In this document: piece by piece, positions 1 through 15,640 of the stretch
Layout of the letters: every line of letters starts with the position of its first letter
Numbering within the stretch: the stretch's first letter is position 1
Source of the DNA: Chondrilla cf. caribensis
Lineage: Eukaryota; Porifera; Demospongiae; Chondrillida; Chondrillidae
Direction: 5' to 3'
NCBI GenBank assembly: GCA_964020155.1
Contig: OZ026557.1
Location: 1,132,501-1,196,500 of the forward strand
Length of the DNA stretch: 64,000 nt
Translations under genes and position numbers: made by a program
Notes under the pieces: model-generated
The model's input: only the letters and a program-made list of their open reading frames with translations
The model's database searches: none
What the model was told of the DNA's origin: nothing

Positions 1-98
1 TCTCTACAACATCACCCTTGGTAGTACTCCTATACACTAGTATACAGTTAGACCTCTCTACAACATCACCCTTGGTAGTACTCCTATACACTAGTATA
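1..98. repeat. Tandem 54-bp units derived from a MITE end
   Basis: Almost two units of a 54-bp repeat. Each unit contains CAGT(T/C)AGACCTCT, the terminal sequence of the inverted-repeat element that begins at 99. A longer array of the same unit lies at 10156-10545, in front of the second TAF1A copy, so the array belongs to the duplicated segment. The window edge cuts the first unit. Confidence 0.75.
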
Positions 99-270
99 CA
101 GTCAGACCTCTTTAAAACATCACCTTTGATTCCTCACTTTCCCTGTCCTTATAACCAGTTTGTTGTTGAAGCCAAAACTATTTCTGTGTGAGTAAATCTA
201 TGCCCACAGGACATGTTGTTATGAAGAGACTGTCCTTGTAAGAGGTAGTGCTGTAAAGAGGTGTTGACTG
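99..270. mobile_element. MITE with TA target duplication
   Basis: Inverted ends: the left end reads CAGTCAGACCTCTTTA and the complement of the right end reads CAGTCAACACCTCTTTAC. TA flanks both sides (97-98 and 271-272). There is no coding capacity. The TA target and CAGT start fit the Tc1/mariner/pogo superfamily. The left end is repeated in tandem upstream, so the element is not a simple two-ended MITE. Confidence 0.6.
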
Positions 271-299
271 TACTGTACAAACAGTACTGATTAAAACTA

Positions 300-474
300 C
301 AGTGGAACCTCTCTATTAAGGACACTTTGGGACCTTAATTTTAGTCCTTAATACAGAGGTTTCCTCAGTTCAGAGGTCATTTAATACACTACAGTACTAC
401 ACTGGGACACAAAATGGTGTCCTTATTACAGAGGTCTCCACATTTTAGAGGTTTGTAATAGAGATGTCCCACTG
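300..474. mobile_element. pogo/Tigger-like MITE
   Basis: A 175-bp element with ends CAGTGGAACCTCTCTATTA (left) and CAGTGGGACATCTCTATTA (complement of right), flanked by TA at 298-299 and 475-476. The end sequence resembles Tigger/pogo terminal repeats. A relative lies at 56930-57109. Confidence 0.75.
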
Positions 475-629
475 TATACATATTTATTACTTATATGTTG
501 CCTAGGTGTGCTGCAGCAGATACAAAGTGCTAAAAATTACCCACGCAGCAGGATTATACTGTGTATACACACTGTGCATGTATGTATGTACTACACATTT
601 CCATACCCATTGCATACCACACACTGCAG

Positions 630-3682
<3,053 letters not shown>

Positions 3683-3699
3683 GTGTGTGAATATTTTTG

Positions 3700-4910
3700 C
3701 GATTTTTGCTTTTTTTATTATGGAGTCTGATCCATCAGAGACGCAGCTGCGGGTGGCACACACATGCTTGGCTGTATATTGTTTCCATTCTTCCACACTT
3801 GCATACTTGTATAATAATAATATATTACATGTGTGGACTGAATCTTTCTGTAATAGTAATATGTCCAGGGACATGAAATAGGGGGGGGGAGAATAAATAA
3901 TGTGTGAAAGAAGGAGCAAAATTATACAGATACATACACTCCAGGGGTCACCCTGGACCCTGTGGCTGTTTAACATTCATTTACTTCCATATGACTGTGT
4001 TGCCACTCACATAAAATTGAAATGCATGATATGTATTGCCATCTTGCTGGGCTTGCCAAGAAAATACGTGGTATAACAATGATTGAGGTACTAGGCATTG
4101 TTATTGCATTACAAAGGTGAACATTTATTGGACCACTCTGTATCCCTGAAGGAGGTAGTGCATCCCCTTGTATGTCAAAAATGCAACCCTTTTATGTATA
4201 CAACTTCATGTTTCAAAAGAAATCTGCCTCTTTGTGTGAACAAGTGTGGACTGAATTAATATTTGAGGGTTGTCTTGTTGCAGAGAACCTTGTTTCATCT
4301 GAACCTGTGTTTCTACAAATATGTGTGTCATATATATAGTGAATAGAAGACAAACTACATCCCTCCAGAAAACTACTCGAAAAATCAAGAAATAGGGCGG
4401 TCTTTATATCATCTAGTTGAGAAGTCTAGAAGATAGCAAGTGGTGTGGTAGACGATCACACTTTTTATTATTTCCTCTCCCTTGGTGGAGTTTGGATAAG
4501 TATAACATGTGAATACCAAAGCAGTTGTGTACATCAGAAAGTCCACTCATCAGAGACAATAGAAAGCATTTAATAATTATGAAAATAATTTCAATGCTCA
4601 TTATTATGGTACAACTGCTCACCTAATCTGTACTTCTTATCAGAGATACTTACTATCAATGCTGGTTGACATTACGTTTGCACTGATATAGTATTGGCAC
4701 ATGGGTTATCAGCTTCTTGGCCAATACGGTATGGGCTGTGTAGTTGCTGGTACTTACTACCAATCTTGTGAACAAAATCAGATTGGCTATCAATATCTGC
4801 TTGTATGTGTCTTATTTTATCGGTTATCGGAATATTGGTTAAATCCTGTACTGGTGCACTTCTTGTTCACATGAGCTAGGAACTGACTCAGGTGAATGTG
4901 TTAACAGAAA
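3700..4910. other. Intergenic, no gene seen
   Basis: Only short unsupported open frames; a G run near 3883. No recognisable exon, RNA gene or element. Confidence 0.5.
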
Positions 4911-4914
4911 TTTG

Positions 4915-5330
4915 TACTAACCAGGGTACTTACCAAGCAAGTTGTACTTGGTTGTGTTCATGGGCAGGTGTGTGTACACATATTATGCAAGTGCCTGACT
5001 ATTTGGAATTCCAACCAAGATGCATATTGAGCACATTGCACTGTGGATTGTGCCAAACAGGATAAAAGTGACAAGCTGTACGTATGTATTGAACCGTCTG
5101 TATGTACCCTCCTTTGCTGTATCCTGAAATACCAGCCATGCCTTGGCAAGTTGCACCACCTACAATAATATTCATACACAAGTGTGTCTACATCAGGCGT
5201 GTGACTATTTGTAATTTCCAGGAGACCTGGAAGTTCATGACCTTTGACCTCAGGTTGCTCCCAATCAGAGTAATGGGATAATCATGGAATGTGTGATTAG
5301 GTGACCTTACTTACCTGTGGTTACAGCACA
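4915..5330. repeat. Duplicated non-coding segment, copy 1
   Basis: Closely matches 9295-9690: both contain GTGTTCATGGGCAGGTGTGT followed by the same downstream blocks in the same order. The pair brackets the MACPF-like gene. Confidence 0.8.
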
Positions 5331-5372
5331 GCACTAGCCTTAGGGCTGGTGCATGCTGTGGATTTATGTGTA

Positions 5373-5700
5373 GTATGTACATATGTACTGTATGTGTATG
5401 TGTATATGTATGTGTATGTGTATATGTATGTGTATGTGTATAATATGTACGTGTATGTGTATGTGTATGTGCATATGTATGTGTATGTGTATATTATTAT
5501 GTATGTGTATGTGTTATTGTACGTATGTGTATGTGTATGTGTATGTGCATATGTACGTATGTGTATGTGTATATTATGTATGTGTATGTGTTATTGTACG
5601 TATGTGTATGTGTATGTGTATGTGCATATGTATGTGTATGTGTATAATATGTATATTATGTATGTGTATGTGTATGTGTATATGTATGTGAATTTGTTAT
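5373..5700. repeat. TATG/TG-rich degenerate microsatellite
   Basis: Alternating TATG, TGTG and TATA units with larger internal repeats of about 70 bp. Low complexity, no coding support. Confidence 0.9.
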
Positions 5701-6097
5701 CACTATGTTATGTGTGGGAATGTGTACACATGTTTCAAATCAGCTGCCAATTAATACATCACTACTTGAAAGCAATTTACAGCAAATAATAGTCATAGAG
5801 TGACTATTCTAATAAATCACACTCTAATCCTATATAAATTTCCAATACAATTAAAGCTGTCTTATTGCATACAAATATTTAGGCATATAAGTGGTGATTT
5901 GAGTACACACAAGTGATAAGCAGTTCTAGGATGTGTGTTCTATCGACTATACTAACCAGTTACAAGACTATATCTAGCATAATATGAAGAGTTTAGTAGG
6001 CACAGATGCTCATACACATGTGTACACACACACATACATACGCTAGTACATACATACATGTGTGCATATAACACGTGTTTGGAACAAGTGAGGGTGG

Positions 6098-8301
6098 CTA
6101 CTGGGGCATCAAGTTGGCTTCTTGCTGTTGTTCCTGCTGGGGGGTCTCCTTTCGATATGGTGGGGGGCATCGGATCAGCTTGAAAGCGAGCAGAATGTCG
6201 TCGTTTTCGTTTGTGTATCTCACGCAAACGGGATCGAATTTGTGGCTTTTTCGTTCACCTTTTCTCTCCAATGCAAAGTACCCATCTTTGGCCCATTTTC
6301 TGTTCTCACAGTTGATGAGGAAGCACTCCCCCTTTGATATCCACTCCTCGAGTTTTTCCTGAGTGTTGATCCACTCGTGGAGTTGGCTGTGGAGCGCAAA
6401 TGTTACGTTAGATTCTTTGGGATGTTGTTCCAGTGATGGCGGCTCGCTGTGATTTCCACTGAACTTGTGTCGCGTGGTAAGGTAATACCTGAAAGTGGGA
6501 GTGTTCACGTCAGTGCCGTCTCTAGCCTCATATACAATGTGGAATTCCTTCTCGTCATCCTTGTCCGGGACAATCTTGAATTGAGAGGCTTTGTCTTGTT
6601 CCGTTGTTGTGGTGAGTTTACTTCCATCACCTTTCATCAAGTAGATAGTCTTGCTCGATTCCATATCGTGGGATGCTATGTAGTATGGTCCAACTGTATG
6701 GGAGTTAACAAGGGTAGTGTAATCAACCAATATATGCATGCATAGGCATGTATTGCATATTTCATTTGTGTGTGCCTACTTATATACATATATACATGTG
6801 CACCTGTATGCATCATTATAATATAGTACTAATACTAATGCATGTGTGTACATGCGTATGTACACATATGCTCAGTGTATGGATGCACTCATTCATGCTG
6901 TCAGCGCTAAAGGCAAAACAATCAAGAACCAAAATCAACCAAAGTGGACTTACTTTTTTCCCTTCTTTTTTCGTCAATGTACCTCCTCGCAGCTAAGGCC
7001 ATTTTCTCTGCGAGTCTCTCATCTTTGACAATCAAAGAGGCCACTGATCTGAGCTCGTAGCCGATCACTGCTTCATCACATGGATCAACACGGTACGACT
7101 TCATGGGATTCACCTCGAGACCAACTTTTGGTTCGTCTTTGTCACTGTCTTTGTCTCCATCGCCTTTTTTATCTCCGTCTTTGTCTTGCTTCTGAACACC
7201 TGGTGCCACTTTGGGCTTTCTCACTTCTGTGATTTTCCCAATAACCTTGGTGGCATACGTATTCTGTACCTTTTTCTTATCCACAAGACCGCCACTCTGA
7301 TCTGTCTCATCACCAACTGTGAAGATGTTGAGGACGTTGCCCGAAACATTTGACTTGAAGATGCTCTCGTATGCCTGGTGGTCCATTGTCTTGTACAGCT
7401 CTGCTCCAAGCTTGATGGATGAGACGTAGTGAGTAACGCCGGTGGTCCGAGTGTAAGCTTCACAGAGAGTTTCCAGTATGTCATCTGCGATATCATCCAG
7501 GTTTGCCTTCTTGGACACTCCTCCTGTTGCTGCTTCTCCTTCACTAGATTCTTCTGGTTTTGTGGGTATTCCTGTCATTTTTGCTTCTTTAGTCAGTTTC
7601 CCACCTTCTTTCTTTGTGTGCTCATAATATTCGCGTATCCATTTGGTGAGCGTTTCTTCGAAGGTCTCTTCTTCCGTATCTTGTTGTGGTGGCACAAAGC
7701 CATGGTTTAATGGACGTGGATCTATCACAAGTGGGTTATACACTGTGGGGACAGTATCCATGGTTTGTTGAAACGAGATGGTCCTGTTGAGTATTCGCAC
7801 CCCAAGCACCACACGCACAGAAGATTCACTGCGACTGAAGTCCCCACTGGTGGTGAACTTGAGCGGTACAGACATGGTGGTCAAGGGTACACCCAGGGCT
7901 GCTCCTTGCCTCCCAAGTGCCGTCATGACGTCCAAGGATGCGTCATACTTCACACTCGCTACAGTCGAGCTCAGGACTTTGTCGGTGAATTCCTCCAGGA
8001 GACCTCCCTCGTCTGTTCCGATCAGTTTGTCGTAGCCTACTCGCTTGACTTGGAAGGCTGTTTTGTTAAGGAATGGCTTAGATAAGGTCACATCCACACC
8101 TCTTCCCAGTCCTAAATTTTGGAAGAAGACTGAAGCTTGTTCATCCATTTTGGGCTTCCCTTCAAATCCTCTAGTGAGCACTGGAGTCCATTTGGTTCTT
8201 GCCGAAACGAAGGGTATTTCTCTTTCTATCATATCCAATGTGTTCCTAACTCCCTCAAGACTGCTAAGTAGCTTTTCAAACTTAATCTCTCTGTCTGTCA
8301 T
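6098..8301 (-). CDS. MACPF-domain-like protein, two exons
   Basis: Exons 8301-6954 and 6693-6098 join in phase (donor GTAAGT at 6953-6948; acceptor after CATACAG), giving 647 residues. The start chosen is the first ATG (8301); the frame continues upstream but without an ATG. Around residues 288-303 the motif GVTHYVSSIKLGAEL resembles the MACPF/CDC signature (GTHY followed by a glycine-containing strand), so a membrane-attack/perforin-type fold is the best guess. A Lys/Asp-rich linker sits near residues 370-390. The second exon looks beta-rich, with a possible beta-trefoil at the C-terminus (inference). No signal peptide is evident at the chosen start, which is odd for a secreted pore former; an upstream exon could supply one. 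It could be a non-lytic MACPF relative. Confidence 0.6.
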
Positions 8302-8389
8302 GTTTGGTCTTGGCGGTTCGATTTGACTGGCAACGGCTGGTACTGGTTGGAATTGGACTAGGTGTGCAGCAGACCCTTCCAGCACTCAC

Positions 8390-8396
8390 TTTTATA
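8390..8396 (-). promoter_or_regulatory. TATA box for MACPF-like gene
   Basis: TATAAAA on the minus strand, about 90 bp upstream of the chosen ATG, well placed for a short 5' leader. It suggests the gene starts here without a distant first exon. Confidence 0.45.
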
Positions 8397-8582
8397 GTGT
8401 AGGTATGCATGGGTGATTAGTCAAGAATTTAGTAATTACACCTTGACCGTGGAACTTATAATTACTTATATGTATTGGTTCACACTCACGTAAGAGTAGG
8501 AAAATGTTTTGACTGCTGTCTATAGCCTGAATGTACTGTATCAATTATGTATTCTAACATATAGAAAGACAATTATATTATA

Positions 8583-8885
8583 GCAGTTAAACCTCTCCAC
8601 AACTTCATCCTTGATTCCTCACTTTACCTTCCATTATAGCCAGTTTGCTGCTGTAACCAGTACACTTACTAGCTGCGTGTGTGAGTATATCCGGGCCAAC
8701 AAAACATGTAAAGAGACTGCTCTTTTGTTCTTACTAACTTTGTTAGCTATCTTCATTACTACTCCTAGTCTACTCGGTTTTTAGTGGGTGTAATCTCCCA
8801 GCAGGCTGAATTCCACTTAGCTTTTGTATGTGAAGAGACTGTTATTGTAAGTAGTGTTTTTGTAGAGCAGTCCAACTTGTCATCT
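8583..8885. mobile_element. Degenerate relative of the 99-270 MITE
   Basis: Starts CAGTTAAACCTCTCCACAAC and then follows the internal order of the 99-270 element (TTCCTCACTTTACC, CCAGTTTGCTG). It is interrupted by unrelated sequence in the middle. Confidence 0.4.
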
Positions 8886-9294
8886 GTTGTAACTGTTGCA
8901 CTACTATAGAAACACCTTAGACAAGCCACAGAAACAGCTCTTGTTATCAGATGTACTTCTTATTGTGATTTGCTTACCATTACTTCAACAATCCAAATGA
9001 GGCTTAAGATTGGTTTGTATCAAGTAGGAATTTGACTTGAGGGTGTTTTTGTAAATGATTTTCTCCTATATTATGGTCTTATTATTCCATTTCCTTTAAA
9101 TTGTATCATTTGTATTTTCTGTCTTCTGGGTACTTGGTGTAGTAGCCTCTTGGCTCAAGATTCTCAAGGTAAATAAGATTCTATAGCAGTAGCTGTAGCA
9201 CTGCACACTGTACACTGTAGCACAAGCAGAGTTTGTTCTTAATTAATGTACACATTATTAAAGTGTAAAAAGCATGCATCAATACATGTACGTA

Positions 9295-9690
9295 CGTACT
9301 TACCGAGCAAGTTGTACTTAAATTGGTTGTGTTCATGGGCAGGTGTGTGTACACATATGCAAGTACCTGACTATTTGGATTTCCAACCAGGGTACATACT
9401 GAGCACATTGCACTGTAGATTGTGCCAAACAGGATAACAGTGACAAGCTGTATGTATTGAACCATCTGTATGTAACCTCCATTGCTAGATCGTGAATCCA
9501 CAAGCCTATACCATGGCAAATTACTCTGTATTATCATATTCATACACAAGTGTGTCTATATAAGGCATGGGACTATTTGTAATTTTCAGGAGACCTGTAG
9601 GTTCATGACCTTTGACCTATAGCTCCCAATTGGTGTAACAGGAAATCCACATGGAATGTGTGATTACGTGACTTTGCCTGCCCAGCTACA
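9295..9690. repeat. Duplicated non-coding segment, copy 2
   Basis: Partner of 4915-5330, colinear with small indels. Confidence 0.8.
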
Positions 9691-10155
9691 CGGATGTGAC
9701 CATTCAATTGACCCAGCAGAAGGTACAATTAGTCTTGAACATTCAATTGGCCCTGGCAGAGGGTACATTGTGTCCTGCTGCCTCAATTGACTGTCATAGA
9801 AGATACAGACAGAAATATGCATACTGCACTCTTTGATTGGGTGCAGGAGGAATTGTTGACCATGCTGGTGTGATGTCCTGAACCTTGTTCAGTTTAACTG
9901 TCAGTTTGATGGTAGTTGGACTGTACTGCCATTGTACCCATACACTGCCAGTGTTGGGCTTCAGTCATTCACCCACTCCAGTCTCATGATAGTCAGTGTA
10001 CATTTGGCATTCATCTGTACACATGTATGGCATGTGTATATACATATAGGCCAATCAATCTGTACACGTGCATGCATGCATATATGTACATCAATCTGTA
10101 CACATGCAGCATGTGTACATATAATTATAAGTACATCAATTTGTACACATACATA

Positions 10156-10545
10156 CAGTCGGACCTCTTTACAACAATCACCTTTGGTAGTGCTCCCATA
10201 CACTAGTATACAGTCAGACCTCTTCACAACATCACCCTTGGTAGTGTTCCCATACACTAGTATATATACAGTCAGACCTCTTTACAACATCACCCTTGGT
10301 AGTGTTCCCATACAATAGTATACAGTCAGACCTCTTCACATCATCACCCTTGGTATTGCTCCCATACACTAGTATACAGTCAGACCTCTTCACATCATCA
10401 CCCTTGGTAGTACTCCCATTCACTAGTATAAGGTCAGACCTCTTTACAACATCACCCTTGGTAGTGTTCCCATACACTCTATATACAGTCAGACCTCTTT
10501 ACAACATCACCCTTGGTAGTGCTCCTATATACTAGTATACAGTCA
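10156..10545. repeat. 54-bp tandem array of MITE-end units
   Basis: About seven units, each with CAGTCAGACCTCTT, a block containing ACATCACCCTTGGTAGT, and ACACTAGTATA. Followed by a truncated internal part of the same MITE (TTCCTCATTTTAC) without a right end. Equivalent to 1-98 but longer. Confidence 0.85.
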
Positions 10546-11031
10546 GACCTCTTCACAACATCACCTTTGGTTCCTCATTTTACTTGCCGTTATAACCAAT
10601 TTGCAGTTGTACCCAATATGATCGATTACAATCGAACGGATGGAATGAAGGTTCTGGGTGGGGGTGGCTTCCTGGTTTACTCACCTAATTACTTCCTTTG
10701 ATCAATCAATTTGCTTGCACTATCAATGGTAATCAGATTTGAAATGAAAAATCAATTGATTAATTACGCAATTAATCAATTAATTGTATCGTATTGTATT
10801 AATTGTATTGACTGGTATGTAGGTATGTATGTACTGCACATGTCTGCACTCTGCAGGCTGGCATTGCTGTGTTGAGACAGTCCAATGATACCTACAGTGA
10901 GTGTGTACAGTACTACAAGAACCTACTGGCCAAGAAGTCTGTCAAACAGGTTGGTACGTGTAATGTGTGTATGCAGCTATATGTACATGTAGTGCACTGT
11001 GTGTATTGATACATGTACTGTATGTGTGTAC

Positions 11032-11896
11032 TAGGGCTGCCATGACATATTGATATATCGTGATACATTTAGCCTCGATTCAATATGATACATTGTCTAC
11101 TTTATATCGATCGATATAGCCTACAATACTCTAGACTTACAGCATATAAATAATTCGAGCTAGTTCAAACAAGTAATTCGAGTTCAAAAACTCGTGGGGC
11201 TGCCGCCTCCCGCACTCGAATTACTTGGGCGTCTTTTTTATATTCAGAAGAACCTTCGCTGAAGTTATTACGTACGGCGAAGCTTCAACGCACGAATTCT
11301 AGCCCGATTTCTAATTGTCGGCGTTCGAAATCGGCCATGTTGTTTTCCGCGCAATATAAATTATAATATAAATTCATTGTTATGGTTACGCATAGGAACA
11401 CATTATATATCGGACGAGCGTAACATACCGGAAGTTGAAATGAAAACAATAATATTATAGGGGCTGCCGCAGGTAACCCCTAAAAATCTTTCTTAGGTTT
11501 AAAAGAACCTTCTCTGAAGTTATTACGTTCGTCGGAGCTTCAACGTACTAATTTTAGCCCAATTTCTAATTGTCAGCGTTCGAAATCGGCCATCTTCATA
11601 AATTATAATATAAATTTATTATGAGGTTACACGTAGGAACACATATTATGGAGCGTAGCATACATTGACATCAGGAGTGTGTGCTAACCTAATTTAATAC
11701 TAATTTATTTGAAAACTCTCACTAATGTACACAAGTGTACTACTATGCATGCAAATTTACCACTGTCATCTTGAAAATTAATAACTTGACGATGTATGTG
11801 TAAAATTTAATCATGTATATCGTGATATATATTCATATAGTGATGTACAATGTCATGATAGATGACATGAGGTTGACCCATATCGTGGCAGCCCTA
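11032..11896. mobile_element. Non-autonomous hAT element, 865 bp
   Basis: Ends TAGGGCTGCCATGA (left) and complement TAGGGCTGCCACGA (right), with an 8-bp target duplication GTGTGTAC at 11024-11031 and 11897-11904. The first TAF1A copy has the uninterrupted empty site at the matching position (about 825-840). Internally there are two diverged direct copies of a block (about 11235-11400 and 11506-11650) ending in CGAAATCGGCCAT. No transposase frame is visible. Confidence 0.88.
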
Positions 11897-12209
11897 GTGT
11901 GTACTGTGTATGTGGCTATGTACAGCACAGTGTACTGTATGTGTGTATTGTGTATGTGGCTATGTACAGCGCAGTGTGTATTAATACATGTATTGTATGT
12001 GTGTACTGTGTGTATGTGTGTATTTGTATTGGTATGTCCACATTATGCTATATGTTTCATTCACTGTGCATATAATATATGTACAGCACATACTACCTCG
12101 TAGTAGTAGTATGAATAGTGGGGGGTCATCTATTTCTCCTTAGAGAGAAGTGCTACTTGTTGAGCTAACACTGTTTATGGTCTCCAAGACTCTGTTGATA
12201 TGCTAGGCA

Positions 12210-12213
12210 GGTG

Positions 12214-12290
<77 letters not shown>
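12210..12290. repeat. (GT)n after exon 2 of TAF1A pseudogene
   Basis: GT tract beginning about 6 nt past the retained donor, at the same place as in the first copy. Confidence 0.9.
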
Positions 12291-12294
<4 letters not shown>

Positions 12295-12613
12295 TGTTTC
12301 AAGTACTTGTAACTGCAATGTACGTAGACATGCAAGTAGTCCTGTGTATGTGCTAACAGACAGTCACACACATAGGGATTACAATCTGCATGTTTCTGTA
12401 CACTCCATACATACATACATAGTAGTACAGTTGATTCAATCCCCATATTACGTTGTAATTATAGCCTGCTGGTTGGTCACAATCTGCTCCCTACTTTACT
12501 GTGTGCACATAGGTATACATGTACATACAGTACCTCTTCACTTACTCCTCACTCTCAGCTACTTGCAATCGGATCCATTCATCTCTAACAAGCTCCTTCA
12601 GAGCTATGCAGGA

Positions 12614-12875
<262 letters not shown>

Positions 12876-13153
12876 GAGTGTTGAATGTGAGTATGGACCA
12901 CAGATACCCCTGTAGTTGCAGATATCGTCACGATTCATCACAACAATGCTGCTATTCCTATTTCATGTGTGATACTGTTAGATTGATCCATGTATCCTGT
13001 CCCATCTACTTAGGGCTGCATTGCAGTATGTCAAGCGATATCACAGCTTGGATGAGAAAGTTAAAGTTGCTCTTCTACGAACAATATCATCAATCGATCC
13101 GTCTTGTAAGGAGGTTACTGAACTGGCAGAAATATTGATGAATGGAAGTCAGT

Positions 13154-13154
<1 letters not shown>

Positions 13155-13252
<98 letters not shown>

Positions 13253-13312
13253 ATGTGTGCATGCGTGTGTGTGTGTGTTTGCATGTGTGCATGCGTGTGT
13301 GTGTGTGTTTGG
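13155..13312. repeat. (GT)n abutting an exon end
   Basis: Pure GT to about 13250, then a GTGCATGC-type variant repeat. Starts right after the NGSQ codons, as in the first copy. Confidence 0.9.
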
Positions 13313-13695
13313 TAGTATGTGTGCATGTGTTGGTAATATCTACTGATGGAATCTAAGATTAATGGTCTTTCTCTCTTAGCTGAAGCCGAGGCAGAGGAAG
13401 GAAGAGCCATCTTGAAGGTTTATTATGAATACCCACACAATAAACACCACATCCAGTAGTATTGGTACTGATTGATGACGACAGCATGTATTACAGTATG
13501 TGAATTAGTATTGTGTTGCCCGACCGAGACGGCATGAGGAGGTAACATAAGGATGTACGTAATCAGGGAGGTGTGTCTGCTCCTTATATAGCATCCATGG
13601 ATTTTTTGAAGACTTTGAACAGAGTGTGTTACGTAACCTTTTCAGTCTAGCTGGATTCCTCTCCTTCATTCTATAAGTATAGGTTATACAATGGA

Positions 13696-13788
13696 AACGG
13701 AAGGTTTAGCGATTTAAACACCTGAGGGCGGAGCCCGAAGATGTTGATCGCTAAACTTCCGTTCCTATTGGGGGGGGGGGGGGGGGGG
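13696..13788. repeat. Hairpin with GGGCGGAGCCC loop, then G19
   Basis: Arms AACGGAAGGTTTAGCGAT and ATCGCTAAACTTCCGTT flank a core GAGGGCGGAGCCCGAAG. A run of 19 G follows at 13770-13788. The same core recurs in two hairpins near 35.7 and 36.26 kb. Confidence 0.8.
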
Positions 13789-14369
13789 AAAGACCATTAT
13801 TAACAATATTTTGTTGTTACAAGAAGAAGTTATAAATAATATACTAAGGTGTTGTTTGGAAATTGAATGTGTGTGTGTGATCTCGGACACAGGCAACATG
13901 TTACAACACAAAACAATGTGATGTATGGGTATGTGCTGCACTGGTAAGATATGAAAAGATAAGATGATACATGTGGTACAATAATTTGCATTACACTTAC
14001 ATCTACATGTGAGGCATACATCAGTACATGAAATGATTACAGGGTATAAAATCACAACTATCTTGTACCGCCATGATGCAAGACATCCGAAGGCGCAGCC
14101 TGAGGATGGAGGTTACTTGTTTCGACCGCCTCTCTTCATGTTAACTTGTTCTTTCTATCACATTATATGGATAACCGTCCAAATGTAGTTCTAAGTCTAA
14201 GACTATTAGCTATACGAATAGCCGAATTGTTTCGAGAGCCAAGCTGCTTGGTACAATATACAAATCTTGAAGTAAGCTAGCGCTGTCAGTCTCTATCTAC
14301 TAGATACCTGGTCCAAATTAATGTCTCTATTCAGAAGATAACTAACCCGACCGTCTTTAGTAGGAGCTA

Positions 14370-14560
14370 GAGCGATCCAATCGTCCCTTAATTTCCAGTG
14401 AAATTTCAGCCCTCCCGTTCGATCTATTAATGTGAAATTCGTTTCGTTGATGGCTTGAGGGAAGGGTTTAATTCTATATCGATACGTTCGAATTCGATCG
14501 TCCCTTTCCAGTGAAATTCTAGCCATCCCGTTCAACGCGAAATTTCGTTTCGGCTCATAA
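14370..14560. repeat. Diverged direct repeat, about 125-bp units
   Basis: Two copies of a block with ATCGTCCCT, TTTCCAGTGAAATT and TCGTTTCG. No gene. Confidence 0.5.
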
Positions 14561-14587
14561 GTACTAGTGATAAAATGATACTAACGA

Positions 14588-15456
14588 GGTGTATAACAGA
14601 GTCAGTTATACCATAGATAATAGAGGGAATGGATTGGAAACGCACGTATACGAACAATAGTGACGTCAGCTGAGTCCGTGACACGACGGTTATATGGCGG
14701 TTGATTTCAACGGCGATTTCGCTTCGTAAGTAGATTGTTCGAATTCTTGTGGTTATCGGCACCTACGAAGTAGTAACAGTAACAGAGGCCATTAAAAGTT
14801 ACTTTGAGGAAGTAAGATGCATACATGTTATTTTACAGGTAGAATTGTCGGTAGCACATTTGTCATAGTTGTGTAATAAATATTTTGTGTAGTTTTTCTG
14901 GCACAGATACGCTGTGTTTATACCCATACTATGAAAACTGTGATTGAGTGGGGTGAAAAGCATGCATCTATGTGTTTGAAGTAACTTTCCAGCTAAAAAA
15001 TATGGGTCAAATCTTGGAAAAACGGTGTAGATTTCGTGCATGTTTGTGTAGTTTTTGCCTATATGTAGTTTGCATATATTTAAAACTGATACTTGAATTA
15101 GTGTATTTAGCATTCTTGTAGTGTATTAGTAAGGATTATGGGGGGAAGAAAGTTCAAAATTTGAAGAAAGAAGAAAAATTATGGCTACTAATTCTTCGCA
15201 GAACATCCATCAATTCTTCGGCAAATTAATCAAAATGATCGACGTTAACTTCTTGAGGAATATTATCGAGAATAATCTTTCTGGATGGATGTTTTGCTTC
15301 GATCGGAACATTACGAGAATTCGTTTAAAATAGATGATAGTGCACTCCTCACTAACCCACTCGCCATATTTTATCACGTGACCGTGTCGAGCAGTCTTTT
15401 TAGTGGCATACGGGCGTTTCCAATCCATTCCCTCTATTATCTATGGTTATACACCT
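14588..15456. mobile_element. Inverted-repeat element, about 870 bp
   Basis: The right end (15412-15456) is the reverse complement of the left end (14588-14642) over AGATAATAGAGGGAATGGAT and flanking bases; the left arm carries a 12-bp insertion. The interior has no recognisable gene. Probably a non-autonomous DNA transposon of unassigned family. Confidence 0.55.
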
Positions 15457-15550
15457 TGGGCGTATTGAGGTAGTTTAGCGATTAAGACACCTGACCACAT
15501 CAAAGGAAACGCCCACGCATCATGGTACAATGGCGGACTATACTACCTAT

Positions 15551-15640
15551 GGTCTGACGTAGCCCAGACCCTTCCGGCCTCCATTTTATTACCGCGCCGT
15601 AATAAAATGGAGGCCGGAAGGATCTGGGCTACGTCAGACT
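15551..15640. repeat. Near-perfect hairpin before kinase start codon
   Basis: Arms of about 42 bp (GTCTGACGTAGCCCAGA on the left and its complement on the right) separated by only CGCGCC. The right arm ends immediately before the ATG at 15641. One arm's core (GGCCTCCATTTTAT) recurs at about 23766-23780, so this is a dispersed element. Confidence 0.85.

Noticed and set aside
9916..10535. Open frames of 79-128 codons over the 54-bp array
   Set aside because: The repeat unit is a multiple of three, so long frames arise automatically.
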